A stretch of 64,000 nt of DNA from Litoribrevibacter albus (GTDB taxonomy: Bacteria; Pseudomonadota; Gammaproteobacteria; Pseudomonadales; Litoribrevibacteraceae), in NCBI RefSeq assembly GCF_030159995.1, contig NZ_BSNM01000016.1, forward strand, positions 434,001 to 498,000. The letters are read 5' to 3'. The notes below the pieces were generated by a model. That model ran no database searches. It was not told the DNA's origin and saw only the letters and a program-made list of their open reading frames with translations. Made by a program: the position numbers and the translations under genes. Shown here in pieces: positions 36,546 to 44,931 of the stretch (position 1 is its first letter; every line of letters starts with the position of its first letter).

Positions 36546-38247
36546 GGTTTCGCGTCAGTCCATTGTATGGTGGAGATTTGCTGAACGGATTTTTTCGAAG
36601 TTGCGTTTCTGCGCGGTCCTTATGGCCATGTACACTGTTTCCGGGATCACACACGCCAATCTGCAAGACCCCAATAAAGTGATTCAGGTGGGCGGTGATC
36701 TCAATTATCCACCCTATGAATCTCTCGACCCCGATGGCAACCCTGCGGGTTATAACGTAGAACTGACTCAAGCCATCGCCGAAGTGATGGGCATCAAGGT
36801 GAACTTTCAATTAGGCGACTGGGGCGCGATGCGCGATGCATTGGAACGTGGCGACGTCGATATTCTGCAAGGCATTTCCTACACCGACGAGCGCGCCCAG
36901 AAGTACACTTTCTCACCAGCGCACGCCTATGTTCATCAATCCATTTTTACTCGTAAAGGTAACCCGGTAATTGATGATATTTCCGACCTCAACGGCAAGT
37001 CGGTGGTTGTGCAACGCCAAGGGGTAATGCACGACTATTTGTTGGACCATAACATCGGCGCGGAATTAGTATTGGTAGATACTCACGCCGATGCCATTCG
37101 GTTATTGGCCTCAGGCAAACACGATTACGCCTTGGTCGCTAACCTCCCCAGTTTGTACCTCAGCCAAAAGCTGGGCATTTCAGACATCGTCCTTTCCGGT
37201 AAAGCCTTCGAAGCGCAAAAATACGGATACGCAGTGAAAAAGGGCAATGAATCCTTACTGGCCCAATTCAGTGAAGGCTTAGCCATTCTCAAAAATACCG
37301 GACGTTATCAGGAGATCTACGATAAGTGGCTGGGGCCATTGGAAGAACAGAAATTCCCCTGGCGTAAATTCGGCACCGCCGCCATCGTCATTTCACTCGT
37401 TATTCTCGCTATTGTGTTTTGGAACCGCGCCCTAGCCAGAGAAGTAGAACGCCGCAGTAAAGAGCTGGAACTGCGCCAACAACAACTCATTCAGGCCGAT
37501 AAAATGACCTCGTTAGGTATTCTGGTCTCCGGCGTGGCGCATGAGATTAACAACCCCTGTGGCCTGTTGATGCTCAACATTCCTATCCTTCGGGATTCCT
37601 ATCAGGACGCCCTCACCGTACTGGAAGAGCACTACCAAACCCACGGCGACTTTGAGTTGGGCGGCCTAAACTACTCACGAATGCGAGAAGAAATACCAGC
37701 CATGCTCGATGAAATGTTCGCAGGCGTGGAGCGCATCAAACGCATTGTCGATGATCTGGGCGACTTCTCACGCCAAGACACCTCCCGCATCAAAGAAGAA
37801 GTGGACTTAAACGCCATTACCACGGCGGCGATTCGTCTGGTGGATAATACCCTGCGAAAATCCACCGAAAGTTTTCATGCCGAACTGGGCCATAACCTGC
37901 CGACCTTCAAAGGCAATGCCCAACGCATCGAACAAGTCATCATTAATTTACTGGTGAATGCCTGTCAGGCATTGGACGACAAATCCCAAAAGATCGAACT
38001 CAAAACCTATTACCGGGAAAGCACTCAACAACTGGTGTTAAAGGTGATCGATCAGGGCTGTGGCATCCCACCCGAGAACCTCTCGTCCTTGAGTGATCCG
38101 TTTTTTACCACCAAACGGGAAACCGGCGGCACGGGTTTGGGGCTTTCCGTCTCCTCCGGGATTGTTCGCGAGCACGGAGGTACGTTAACCTTCAACTCGA
38201 AAAGCGGCGAAGGCACCACCGTTACTCTATCCTTACCCATTGAATAG
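36538..38247 (+). CDS. Sensor histidine kinase with a periplasmic solute-binding (SBP_bac_3) input domain
   Basis: Encodes 569 residues. A signal-anchor is followed by a complete family-3 binding domain (about 40-275; 'VIQVGGDLNYPPYESLDPDGNPAGYNVEL' opens it). Then come a transmembrane helix near 282-300, a short coiled segment, the H-box 'GVAHEINNPCGLLML' near 335 and an HATPase with N-box 'NLLVNACQAL', 'DQGCGIP' and 'GTGLGLSVS'. The H-box and ATPase style match NtrB/DctB-like kinases. The binding domain suggests direct sensing of an amino acid. It overlaps the LysR gene and lies 50 bp before an NtrC-type regulator, its evident partner. Aspartate as signal is inference from the neighbours. 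Confidence 0.9.
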   Translation: MTKVSRQSIVWWRFAERIFSKLRFCAVLMAMYTVSGITHANLQDPNKVIQVGGDLNYPPYESLDPDGNPAGYNVELTQAIAEVMGIKVNFQLGDWGAMRDALERGDVDILQGISYTDERAQKYTFSPAHAYVHQSIFTRKGNPVIDDISDLNGKSVVVQRQGVMHDYLLDHNIGAELVLVDTHADAIRLLASGKHDYALVANLPSLYLSQKLGISDIVLSGKAFEAQKYGYAVKKGNESLLAQFSEGLAILKNTGRYQEIYDKWLGPLEEQKFPWRKFGTAAIVISLVILAIVFWNRALAREVERRSKELELRQQQLIQADKMTSLGILVSGVAHEINNPCGLLMLNIPILRDSYQDALTVLEEHYQTHGDFELGGLNYSRMREEIPAMLDEMFAGVERIKRIVDDLGDFSRQDTSRIKEEVDLNAITTAAIRLVDNTLRKSTESFHAELGHNLPTFKGNAQRIEQVIINLLVNACQALDDKSQKIELKTYYRESTQQLVLKVIDQGCGIPPENLSSLSDPFFTTKRETGGTGLGLSVSSGIVREHGGTLTFNSKSGEGTTVTLSLPIE

Positions 38248-38297
38248 CATTTCCGCTCATTAATTTATTAGATAGCCAAACAGGCAGTAAACGCACC

Positions 38298-39731
38298 ATG
38301 ACCAAGAACACCTTTCCTTCCTTTGGCGTATTGCTGGTTGACGACGAAGCCCCGTTTCTTCGAAGCCTAAGCATGATGTTGGAACGCCGCAGCGGCATTA
38401 ATAATCTTCATCGATGTGAAGACAGCCGCATGGTCATGGACATTCTTAAACGGGAACACATCGGCCTGGTGATTCTGGATCTCACCATGCCCCATATCTC
38501 TGGCGATCAACTGCTTGAACAGATCACCGAACAATACCCGGAAATCAGCGTGATCATTTTAAGCGGCTTAAATCAGGTGAAAACAGCGGTGGATTGTCTT
38601 CATCTCGGAGCCTTTGATTACTTCGTCAAAACCACCGAAGAAGACCGTTTGGTGGAAGGCATCAATCGTGCGATTCAAGTCTTAGAGCTGAAACACGAGA
38701 ATCAGGAACTCAGCAAACGGGTACTCAACAACACCCTTGAGAACCCGGAGGTTTTTGAAAACATCATCACCACCGACAAAGGTATGCGCTCGGTGTTTCA
38801 ATATCTCGAATCCATCGCCGCCAGCCAACAACCCCTGTTGATCACCGGGGAAAGTGGCGTCGGTAAAGAACTGTTTGCCAAAGCCGCCCATGCACTCAGT
38901 AAACAAACCGGCCCACTGATTACCGTCAATGTGGCCGGACTCGACGACAATGTTTTCTCAGACACCTTGTTTGGACATCAGAAAGGCGCCTTCACCGGTG
39001 CCGATCGAGCAAGACCCGGCTTAATTGAACAAGCCGCTGGCGGCACCCTGTTTCTCGATGAAATCGGTGATTTGAGCATGGCCTCCCAGGTCAAACTGCT
39101 CAGACTGTTACAGGAAGGCGATTACTTCCCACTGGGCAGCGACAAACCGAAAACGCTGTCCGCTCGCGTAGTGGTCGCCACCCATCAAAACCTCACCGAC
39201 AAACAAGCCAACGGCGAATTCCGCAAAGACCTCTACTACCGATTGCGAACCCACCATGTAGAAATCCCGGCGCTGCGCCAACGCCAAGACGACATCCCAT
39301 TACTGCTTGAACACTTTCTCAACGAAGCGGCGAACGAACTGGAAAAGAACAAACCCAGCATCCCCAAAGAACTGCTGGTATTACTGAAGAACTACAACTT
39401 CCCAGGGAATGTGAGGGAACTGCGCGCCATGGCCTTTGACGCCATGAGCCTTCACAAATCCCGAATGCTCTCGATGAACGCCTTCAAAAAAGCCATCGAC
39501 GCTACCAGCGACGGGGCTATGCCGACGGTTTCATCCACAGAAAACACCACACAAAATGTGTTCAATCCGGATGAGCCTTTGCCACAGATGTCAGAAGTCT
39601 CAGACCTACTGGCTCAGGAAGCCATGCGCCGCGCAGAAGGCAATCAATCCATCGCCTGCTCACTAATTGGAATATCCCAGCCCGCACTAAGTAAACGGTT
39701 GAAGAAGATGGAGAGTTCAGGGGAGGACTGA
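38298..39731 (+). CDS. Sigma-54-dependent response regulator (NtrC/DctD type)
   Basis: Encodes 477 residues. The receiver domain has the phosphoacceptor at about Asp61 ('[13 protein letters not shown]'). The AAA+ domain has Walker A 'GESGVGKE' near 195, the sigma-54 contact loop 'GAFTGA' near 234 and Walker B '[11 protein letters not shown]'. The C-terminal Fis-type helix-turn-helix is '[22 protein letters not shown]'. It is complete and should activate sigma-54 promoters after phosphorylation by the upstream kinase. The -24/-12 promoter of aspA, with enhancer-like inverted repeats, is the obvious local target. Confidence 0.92.
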   Translation: MTKNTFPSFGVLLVDDEAPFLRSLSMMLERRSGINNLHRCEDSRMVMDILKREHIGLVILDLTMPHISGDQLLEQITEQYPEISVIILSGLNQVKTAVDCLHLGAFDYFVKTTEEDRLVEGINRAIQVLELKHENQELSKRVLNNTLENPEVFENIITTDKGMRSVFQYLESIAASQQPLLITGESGVGKELFAKAAHALSKQTGPLITVNVAGLDDNVFSDTLFGHQKGAFTGADRARPGLIEQAAGGTLFLDEIGDLSMASQVKLLRLLQEGDYFPLGSDKPKTLSARVVVATHQNLTDKQANGEFRKDLYYRLRTHHVEIPALRQRQDDIPLLLEHFLNEAANELEKNKPSIPKELLVLLKNYNFPGNVRELRAMAFDAMSLHKSRMLSMNAFKKAIDATSDGAMPTVSSTENTTQNVFNPDEPLPQMSEVSDLLAQEAMRRAEGNQSIACSLIGISQPALSKRLKKMESSGED

Positions 39732-39805
39732 AAATCAGGCCTCCTGTGGAATAGAGCTTTTCAGGAATTACGTTTTCAAGAAATGCTATTTCAAGAAACA
39801 CTTTT

Positions 39806-40702
39806 TCAAGAAATAAAGGCGTTGAACAGCTTTAACACCTGCTGAGGTGATTCTATATGAGGAAAGTGCCCAACGTCAGAGATCGAGTGAAGATCTTGGG
39901 TATTGGATAAGTCTTTTAACCTCTGGAAGACGTCATGGCCATACATGGGGTCAGCCTCTCCGACCACATAACGAATCGGCACATCCGTCTCTTGCCAGGC
40001 TCTGGCCCATCGCTCTCCGTGCATCTGACGATCTTTCAAGAAGAAATTCAACTGGTGCAGTTGTTTGTTGCCGTTTTGCAGAAGCAGTAACTGCCAATAA
40101 CTGTTCAGTAGTTGACGAATACCGGGCTCCGTTAATTGGCTTTTCGAGGTTTGCGAGAATACCCGCAGCATGCTTCGATCAAACTTCTTCTGATTAAACA
40201 TCAAAGAAATTAGAAAACCTACCCTCGAGATCAGCAGTTTCTGGATGAGCCTTGGGTTCGAAAGCTCAGGAAAAATGGAACCACTCATTGCAAACAAACT
40301 CAGCAAATAAGGTGCTTTACCTGTGGCCTGCTCCGGATGATTTCCCCGATCCAATAGCTCCTGAGCCACCAAAGTGCCAAAGTCATGAGCAATCACGTGG
40401 TATTCCACAACACCCAGGCTCTGCAGTAAGGCTTCCACTATGTCCGCCTGAACCATCACACTATACTCACCCTGTTTAGGTTTATCTGAAAAACCAAATC
40501 CCAGCTGATCCAAAGCAATCAGGCGATAGTGTTTCGATAGTTCCGGCCAGATATGGTGCCAATCCCAACTGGATGTGGGAAAGCCATGAATACAAATCAC
40601 ACAGGGCTTTTCGGCTGAACCATCGTCCCGATAAAACACCTTATACCCAAGATACTCAAAGAACTGCCCCTGAGATTTCCATTGCTGAAGTTGTGCGTTC
40701 AT
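39806..40702 (-). CDS. Alpha/beta-hydrolase (haloalkane dehalogenase/epoxide hydrolase-like fold)
   Basis: Encodes 298 residues. Typical elements are the oxyanion 'CVICIHGFPTSSWDWHHIWP' (HGFP) near 35-54, 'LIALDQLGFGFSDKP' and the nucleophile-elbow region 'YHVIAHDFGTLVAQELL' (A-H-D-F-G, an Asp nucleophile as in dehalogenases and epoxide hydrolases). A late His sits in 'DVGHFPHIESP'. The Asp nucleophile argues against a plain esterase. The substrate is unknown. GAGGAGGG precedes the ATG. It is convergent with the response-regulator gene and otherwise single. Confidence 0.82.
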   Translation of the reverse strand: MNAQLQQWKSQGQFFEYLGYKVFYRDDGSAEKPCVICIHGFPTSSWDWHHIWPELSKHYRLIALDQLGFGFSDKPKQGEYSVMVQADIVEALLQSLGVVEYHVIAHDFGTLVAQELLDRGNHPEQATGKAPYLLSLFAMSGSIFPELSNPRLIQKLLISRVGFLISLMFNQKKFDRSMLRVFSQTSKSQLTEPGIRQLLNSYWQLLLLQNGNKQLHQLNFFLKDRQMHGERWARAWQETDVPIRYVVGEADPMYGHDVFQRLKDLSNTQDLHSISDVGHFPHIESPQQVLKLFNAFIS

Positions 40703-40806
40703 CTCGCCCTCCTCAAGTTAACTTTTGAACCATGAGTGTATGAAGGCAATACGGAAGAATCGTCCGACTCTATAGAGCCGGACACATCAGCAAACCAGAG
40801 TGGTTT

Positions 40807-41646
40807 TTAACATTCAGTCTCATCAGCCATGATCAACCTTTGACGATATTCAGACGGCGTTAAGCCGGTTTCTTTTTTAAACGCGCTATAGAAGGTGGAG
40901 GTCGAACGAAAGCCGGATTCCAATGACAGCACCAGAGAGGTTTGTGGTTGCGCGTGATCGTCAGCATGATCTTTAGCAAGCAGTTGCTTCGCAAAAGCGA
41001 TGCGATGATGATTGATAAACTCGTAAAAGTTTTTGTGATAGAGACTGTTCACCACTTGTGACAAGTGATTAGTCGACATCGACAGTTGATCTGCCAAACG
41101 GGATAGAGACAACTCCGGTTGCAGAAACACTTTATCCCGAACCATAGCCGTTTCCAGCGTTTGTTGTATTGACTGCATTCCCGCCATCGTTAAGCCTGAG
41201 GTACGATATTTCTCCGCCGAATCGGACACATCGTGCTCTTTCACATCCGACTGATGGGGCTGATAGTTCAAATGCAAGGAAGGTACTTTGGCAAACAGCC
41301 GTCCCGTCGAATGGTTAAAATAGACCTGCACACTCTGCAACTTATTGTCCCGAATACAAAGCATATCCACCCCGGATAACTCTTTTCCCGGCAGCACCCC
41401 AGAGAGGCGCCAAGGCGAAGCCACCAAACCTTCCCCCTGAACATTCCGTTGCTCAATGGTAACGGTCATATTCGGGAAACAATCAAACAACTCTTGCGCA
41501 CGAAGCGCAAACAACGAGGCCGGAATTTCATCATCAAGGTTGGCATCGATATACACCCCATCCGGATGGAAACACGCCAAGATAGCCTCTGCATCGTGGT
41601 TGTTCCATGCTTCAAGATATTGATCGGTTACGTGTTTATGCCCCAC
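40807..41646 (-). CDS. AraC-family regulator fused to an NTF2/SnoaL-like domain
   Basis: Encodes 279 residues. The N-terminal half (about 1-125, 'HVTDQYLEAWNNHDAEAILACFHPDGVYID') is a SnoaL/NTF2-like cone fold, normally a ligand-binding or small enzyme domain. The C-terminal third is a double helix-turn-helix AraC domain ('LSLSRLADQLSMSTNHLSQVVN', ending 'FYSAFKKETGLTPSEYRQRL'). I place the GTG start at 41646, after AAGGG. The fusion suggests a regulator that senses a small hydrophobic ligand through the cone fold. The adjacent hydrolase gene on the same strand, 104 bp downstream, is a plausible target. Confidence 0.8.
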   Translation of the reverse strand: MGHKHVTDQYLEAWNNHDAEAILACFHPDGVYIDANLDDEIPASLFALRAQELFDCFPNMTVTIEQRNVQGEGLVASPWRLSGVLPGKELSGVDMLCIRDNKLQSVQVYFNHSTGRLFAKVPSLHLNYQPHQSDVKEHDVSDSAEKYRTSGLTMAGMQSIQQTLETAMVRDKVFLQPELSLSRLADQLSMSTNHLSQVVNSLYHKNFYEFINHHRIAFAKQLLAKDHADDHAQPQTSLVLSLESGFRSTSTFYSAFKKETGLTPSEYRQRLIMADETEC

Positions 41647-41781
41647 AGAATAAGCCCTTTTCCATAAGATCAGACAGAGTGAGCATAACCGGTTCTGGAG
41701 GGGATAACTGTGTTGCGACTAGCAAACGGAGATAACCAGATATCCACATCATAATGAATATCTGATTTAGATCGACTGCCT

Positions 41782-41943
41782 CTACTCGGATTTGTTATCT
41801 GGCTTTGCTAGGTTTTCAACCTTACCTAGGACAGATTCTTTCTCAAGCTCTTCCTGAATATCTTGAGGCTTTTCTTTAAAAAGCGCTTTCGCAGACTTTT
41901 TGGCTTGTTCTGCTGCGTACTTCAATCGTTCTTCTGGAGTCAT
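41782..41943 (-). CDS. Small charged protein, 53 residues, partner of the gene upstream
   Basis: A 53-residue frame begins MTPEERLKYAAEQAKKSAKA and ends NLAKPDNKSE. It is highly charged and predicted almost wholly helical, with no membrane segment. Its ATG overlaps the stop codon of the 177-residue gene in the classic ATGA arrangement (41943-41940), which is the main evidence that it is real, because translational coupling would express it in proportion to the upstream protein. I recognise no family. An accessory or inhibitor role is possible but not shown. Confidence 0.6.
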   Translation of the reverse strand: MTPEERLKYAAEQAKKSAKALFKEKPQDIQEELEKESVLGKVENLAKPDNKSE

Positions 41944-42473
41944 AGCGGTTTCACCAAGTAATGAGGATTTCCTTGCTTCGCAGGCATCAACACAAAGCCA
42001 CCATCCTTTGATGTGTAATAATTTATCAACTTTTGGTTCATTGGCTCAACAATACGAATATATGAAGCACCAATAAGCCTTCCATAAGTTTCATAAGCGA
42101 GCTGAGATACAGAGAATAAATCACCTGCATGTAAACAATGTTTAGGCCTTCGTTCAATAAAATCCAGTCTCATACTAGATCCCATGTACGTTGGTCTGCC
42201 TAAAGTTAAGGATAAGAGAGTATCACTGCTCCAAACAGATAGATCAAAAGCTTTAGGATAAAGTTGGCAATATCGAGTTGCTAAGGACCAGTTCCAATCT
42301 ACTTTTCGCTCTTCCATCCGTTCCCATGCTTTGGAAGCATTAAGAGCTTTAGAATCAATTCCTTTAAGCTGTAAGCTATGTAAATGGGGTGGCAGGCTTG
42401 TTTTAGCTATGACTCTTGCGTCATCACGATGCTCATCATAGCGTTTGATAGTCTGAATGTGACTTGCTTGCAT
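41940..42473 (-). CDS. Unknown 177-residue protein, GNAT-like
   Basis: Encodes 177 residues with a pattern that recurs in accessory regions of many proteobacteria: 'WNWSLATRYCQLYPKAFDLSVWS' in the middle, 'LSLTLGRPTYMGSSMRLDFIER', and 'RLIGASYIRIVEPMNQKLINYY' near the end, where GNAT acetyltransferases place their last acyl-CoA-contact strands. The resemblance to GNAT is weak, and no clear pantetheine loop is visible. AGGAAG precedes the ATG. It overlaps a 53-residue gene by ATGA. The pair is AT-rich compared with neighbours and flanked by AT-rich non-coding DNA, which suggests acquisition. Confidence 0.6.
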   Translation of the reverse strand: MQASHIQTIKRYDEHRDDARVIAKTSLPPHLHSLQLKGIDSKALNASKAWERMEERKVDWNWSLATRYCQLYPKAFDLSVWSSDTLLSLTLGRPTYMGSSMRLDFIERRPKHCLHAGDLFSVSQLAYETYGRLIGASYIRIVEPMNQKLINYYTSKDGGFVLMPAKQGNPHYLVKPL

Positions 42474-42717
42474 TTCATCTTCCTTAATTCTTTACCTGAT
42501 AATCAGAACATCCTTTTTAAATAGCTATTTGCTAGTTACAGAAAGCAGGACATTAACAAAGGTAAAAAATGGAATAGCTTACAAGCTCTCAAATATTACA
42601 ATTTTCGTAATTATTTAGAGATTGGATTCAATATACGAAATCTAACCAAGAATTAAGCATTAGACATGAACAAAGATAGCCAAGCCTTCCCAAACGAGAA
42701 GGCACTGAGAGATAAGA

Positions 42718-43590
42718 TTAACGACTCCGCTCAATAATCCCCATCATCTTGTACATCAACAAAGACGCGGCAAAGTCATAGGCGTGAAAGCCGGCAATCG
42801 GGGCGAATTCCATCACGTCGAAACCGATGATTTCACGTTGTTTGGCAACGGATTCGAATAATCCAAGGGTTTGATACCAGCCTAAGCCGCCCGGTACTGG
42901 CGTACCAGTCGAAGGAAAAACGGACGGGTCCAAACCATCAATATCCAGGGTGAAGAACACTTTTTTCGGGAAGTCTTCCGGCAGTTCGATAGCACTGATG
43001 TTTTGAGGCACTAGGTCATCTGCATCTTGATAGTAAACACCGTGCTTTTTACGAATCTCGATTTCTTCTTCACAGTAGGCACGGATACCCAATTGGTACA
43101 AAGGAATGCCTTCGTCCACACAGCGTTTCATCACAGAGGCGTGGCTGTATTTGTCGCCTTCGTAGGCGTCACGTAAGTCGGCGTGTGCATCGATCTGAAC
43201 GATACCAAAGTCTTTGATGCCAGCATCCAACATGCCTTTGATGATGCCGTAAGTGACTGTGTGCTCTCCGCCAATGCCCACCGGCATTTTGCCCATTTCA
43301 CAAATCGGTTTTACCGCAGCTGCGATGTTTTCAATCACTTGATCCGCATCGGCATTACAGTCTACCGGGCCGTGCGTGTAGATGCCCAACTCACATGGTT
43401 TGCTCTTGCCGTCCCACTCTTCCAGCTGCCAGGAAGCTTCCAGAATCGCTGATGGCCCTTCGTTAGTACCACCGCCATAAGATACAGTGCGTTCAAACGG
43501 AACAGGCACGATGTGGAACAAGGCCTCTTCCGGTTTAGGTTGTTCGATTTCGGAGCCCAAGAAAATTGGGTAAGTTAGTTCTTTAGTCAT
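42718..43590 (-). CDS. speB: Agmatinase
   Basis: Hydrolyses agmatine to putrescine and urea with a binuclear manganese site. Encodes 290 residues. The ureohydrolase metal motifs are intact: 'GGEHTVTYG' near 106-114, 'VQIDAHADLRDAY' near 130-142 and 'FFTLDIDGLDPSVFPSTGTP' near 213-232. Formiminoglutamase and arginase share the fold, but the neighbouring arginine decarboxylase and carboxynorspermidine genes make agmatinase the clear choice. The ATG lies one base after the nspC stop, so it is the last gene of the polyamine operon. Confidence 0.92.
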   Translation of the reverse strand: MTKELTYPIFLGSEIEQPKPEEALFHIVPVPFERTVSYGGGTNEGPSAILEASWQLEEWDGKSKPCELGIYTHGPVDCNADADQVIENIAAAVKPICEMGKMPVGIGGEHTVTYGIIKGMLDAGIKDFGIVQIDAHADLRDAYEGDKYSHASVMKRCVDEGIPLYQLGIRAYCEEEIEIRKKHGVYYQDADDLVPQNISAIELPEDFPKKVFFTLDIDGLDPSVFPSTGTPVPGGLGWYQTLGLFESVAKQREIIGFDVMEFAPIAGFHAYDFAASLLMYKMMGIIERSR

Positions 43591-43591
43591 A

Positions 43592-44782
43592 TTAGGAAAG
43601 TCGCTCTTTAAAATCTTCGTAGCCGAATTGTTTTACAACTCGAACCTCATCCGTTTCGCTGTTCCAGATCGCAATCGACGGCAGGTTGATACCGTTAAAG
43701 GTCGTGGTCTTGACCATAGTGTAGTGAGACATGTCGTCGAAGACGATTCGATCACCCACCTTTAGTGGCTCTGCAAAACTGTAATCATCAATCACATCAC
43801 CCGCCAGACAGGTCATGCCGCCAAAGCGGTAGGTATGCGCTAACTCACCCGGCTGGCCTGCATTCATTACATCCGGGCGGTACGGCATTTCCAGCGTGTC
43901 CGGCATGTGGCAGGTGGCCGAGGTATCAAGAATCGCCAGATCCATCTGGTTATGAACGATGTCCAACACTTCGGTCACCAAGACGCCGGTGTGGATCGCT
44001 ACCGCTTCGCCCGGCTCCAGATAAACCTCAACGTCGTACTTCGCACGGAAGTCTTTGACGCGGGTAATCAAGCCTTGAACGTTGTAATCCGGCTTGGTGA
44101 TGTGATGACCGCCGCCGAAATTGATCCAGTCCATGGTCGGAATGAGGTCACCAAAGCGTTCTTCCACCGCCGCCAAAGTGCGGTCTAACGGCTCATAGCC
44201 TTGCTCACACAAGGTATGGAAGTGCAGCCCGGAGATGCCATCCAGATAATTTTCGCCCTTCTCCGCCTTGGCCTTTTCAAACTCGGCATACGGAATGCCT
44301 AAGCGGGAACATGGCGCGCACGGGTCGTAGATTTCCACTTCACCTTCAGAGTGCTGTGGATTAATACGCAGGCCCACATGCGGTTTACCACCGCGTTGCT
44401 TTTGCGTTTCTTCAACCAAACCTTTGAAGCGATACCATTGGTTGAAGGAGTTAAACAGCAAGTGATCTGCGATCTTTAGGATCTCTTTGAGATCTTTTTC
44501 AGCATACGCCGCTGAGAACACATGCACTTCACCGCCGTATTCCTGATGCCCCAACAAGGCTTCGTTTAAACCGCTGGCACAGGTACCGGACAGGTACTTC
44601 TTCACCAAAGGCGCAAGACTCCACATAGAAAAGGCTTTCAATGCCGACAGCACTTTCGCGCCGGATTCCTGCTGAACCTTGTTCAACAATTTCAGGTTGT
44701 TCTCAACCGCCACTTCATCCACCACAAAACACGGGGATGGCACTCGGGTTGGGTCGAAGTTTTTAAAGGATTTAGAAAGCAT
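43592..44782 (-). CDS. nspC: Carboxynorspermidine/carboxyspermidine decarboxylase
   Basis: PLP-dependent fold-III decarboxylase forming (nor)spermidine from the carboxy intermediate. Encodes 396 residues from the ATG at 44782; an in-frame codon at 44812 adds ten residues. The N-terminal PLP lysine region 'GAKVLSALKAFSMWSLAPL' is characteristic, as are 'GLHFHTLCEQG', 'NFGGGHHITKPDY' and 'EPGEAVAIHTG'. 'CASGLNEALLG' further supports NspC over diaminopimelate decarboxylase. It sits between carboxynorspermidine synthase and agmatinase genes, completing the alternative polyamine route found in Vibrio and relatives. Confidence 0.92.
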   Translation of the reverse strand: MLSKSFKNFDPTRVPSPCFVVDEVAVENNLKLLNKVQQESGAKVLSALKAFSMWSLAPLVKKYLSGTCASGLNEALLGHQEYGGEVHVFSAAYAEKDLKEILKIADHLLFNSFNQWYRFKGLVEETQKQRGGKPHVGLRINPQHSEGEVEIYDPCAPCSRLGIPYAEFEKAKAEKGENYLDGISGLHFHTLCEQGYEPLDRTLAAVEERFGDLIPTMDWINFGGGHHITKPDYNVQGLITRVKDFRAKYDVEVYLEPGEAVAIHTGVLVTEVLDIVHNQMDLAILDTSATCHMPDTLEMPYRPDVMNAGQPGELAHTYRFGGMTCLAGDVIDDYSFAEPLKVGDRIVFDDMSHYTMVKTTTFNGINLPSIAIWNSETDEVRVVKQFGYEDFKERLS

Positions 44783-44814
44783 GAGTCGCTCATCAACCAA
44801 ATTCAGAATCACAA

Positions 44815-44911
44815 AAGGGATAGAACCTATTCAACTTTCTGAAGCAGACGCTCCGAGCACTGAACTGTGTCCTCGGAGCGAACGTTCGAAATTAAATCTG
44901 CTCTATCCCTT
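44815..44911. repeat. Nested inverted repeats between carboxynorspermidine synthase and nspC genes
   Basis: Outer arms aagggataga (44815-44824) and tctatccctt (44902-44911) enclose inner arms cgctccgag (44849-44857) and ctcggagcg (44872-44880). The whole intergenic transcript could fold into one long interrupted stem. No T-tract follows, so a role in mRNA stability or differential expression inside the operon is more likely than termination. Confidence 0.65.
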
Positions 44912-44931
44912 AGTAACGGAAAAACTTAAAA

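Noticed and set aside
41782..42717. Second integron cassette carrying the 177/53-residue pair
   Set aside because: No RYYYAAC/GTTRRRY pair or attC-like stem was found on either side.
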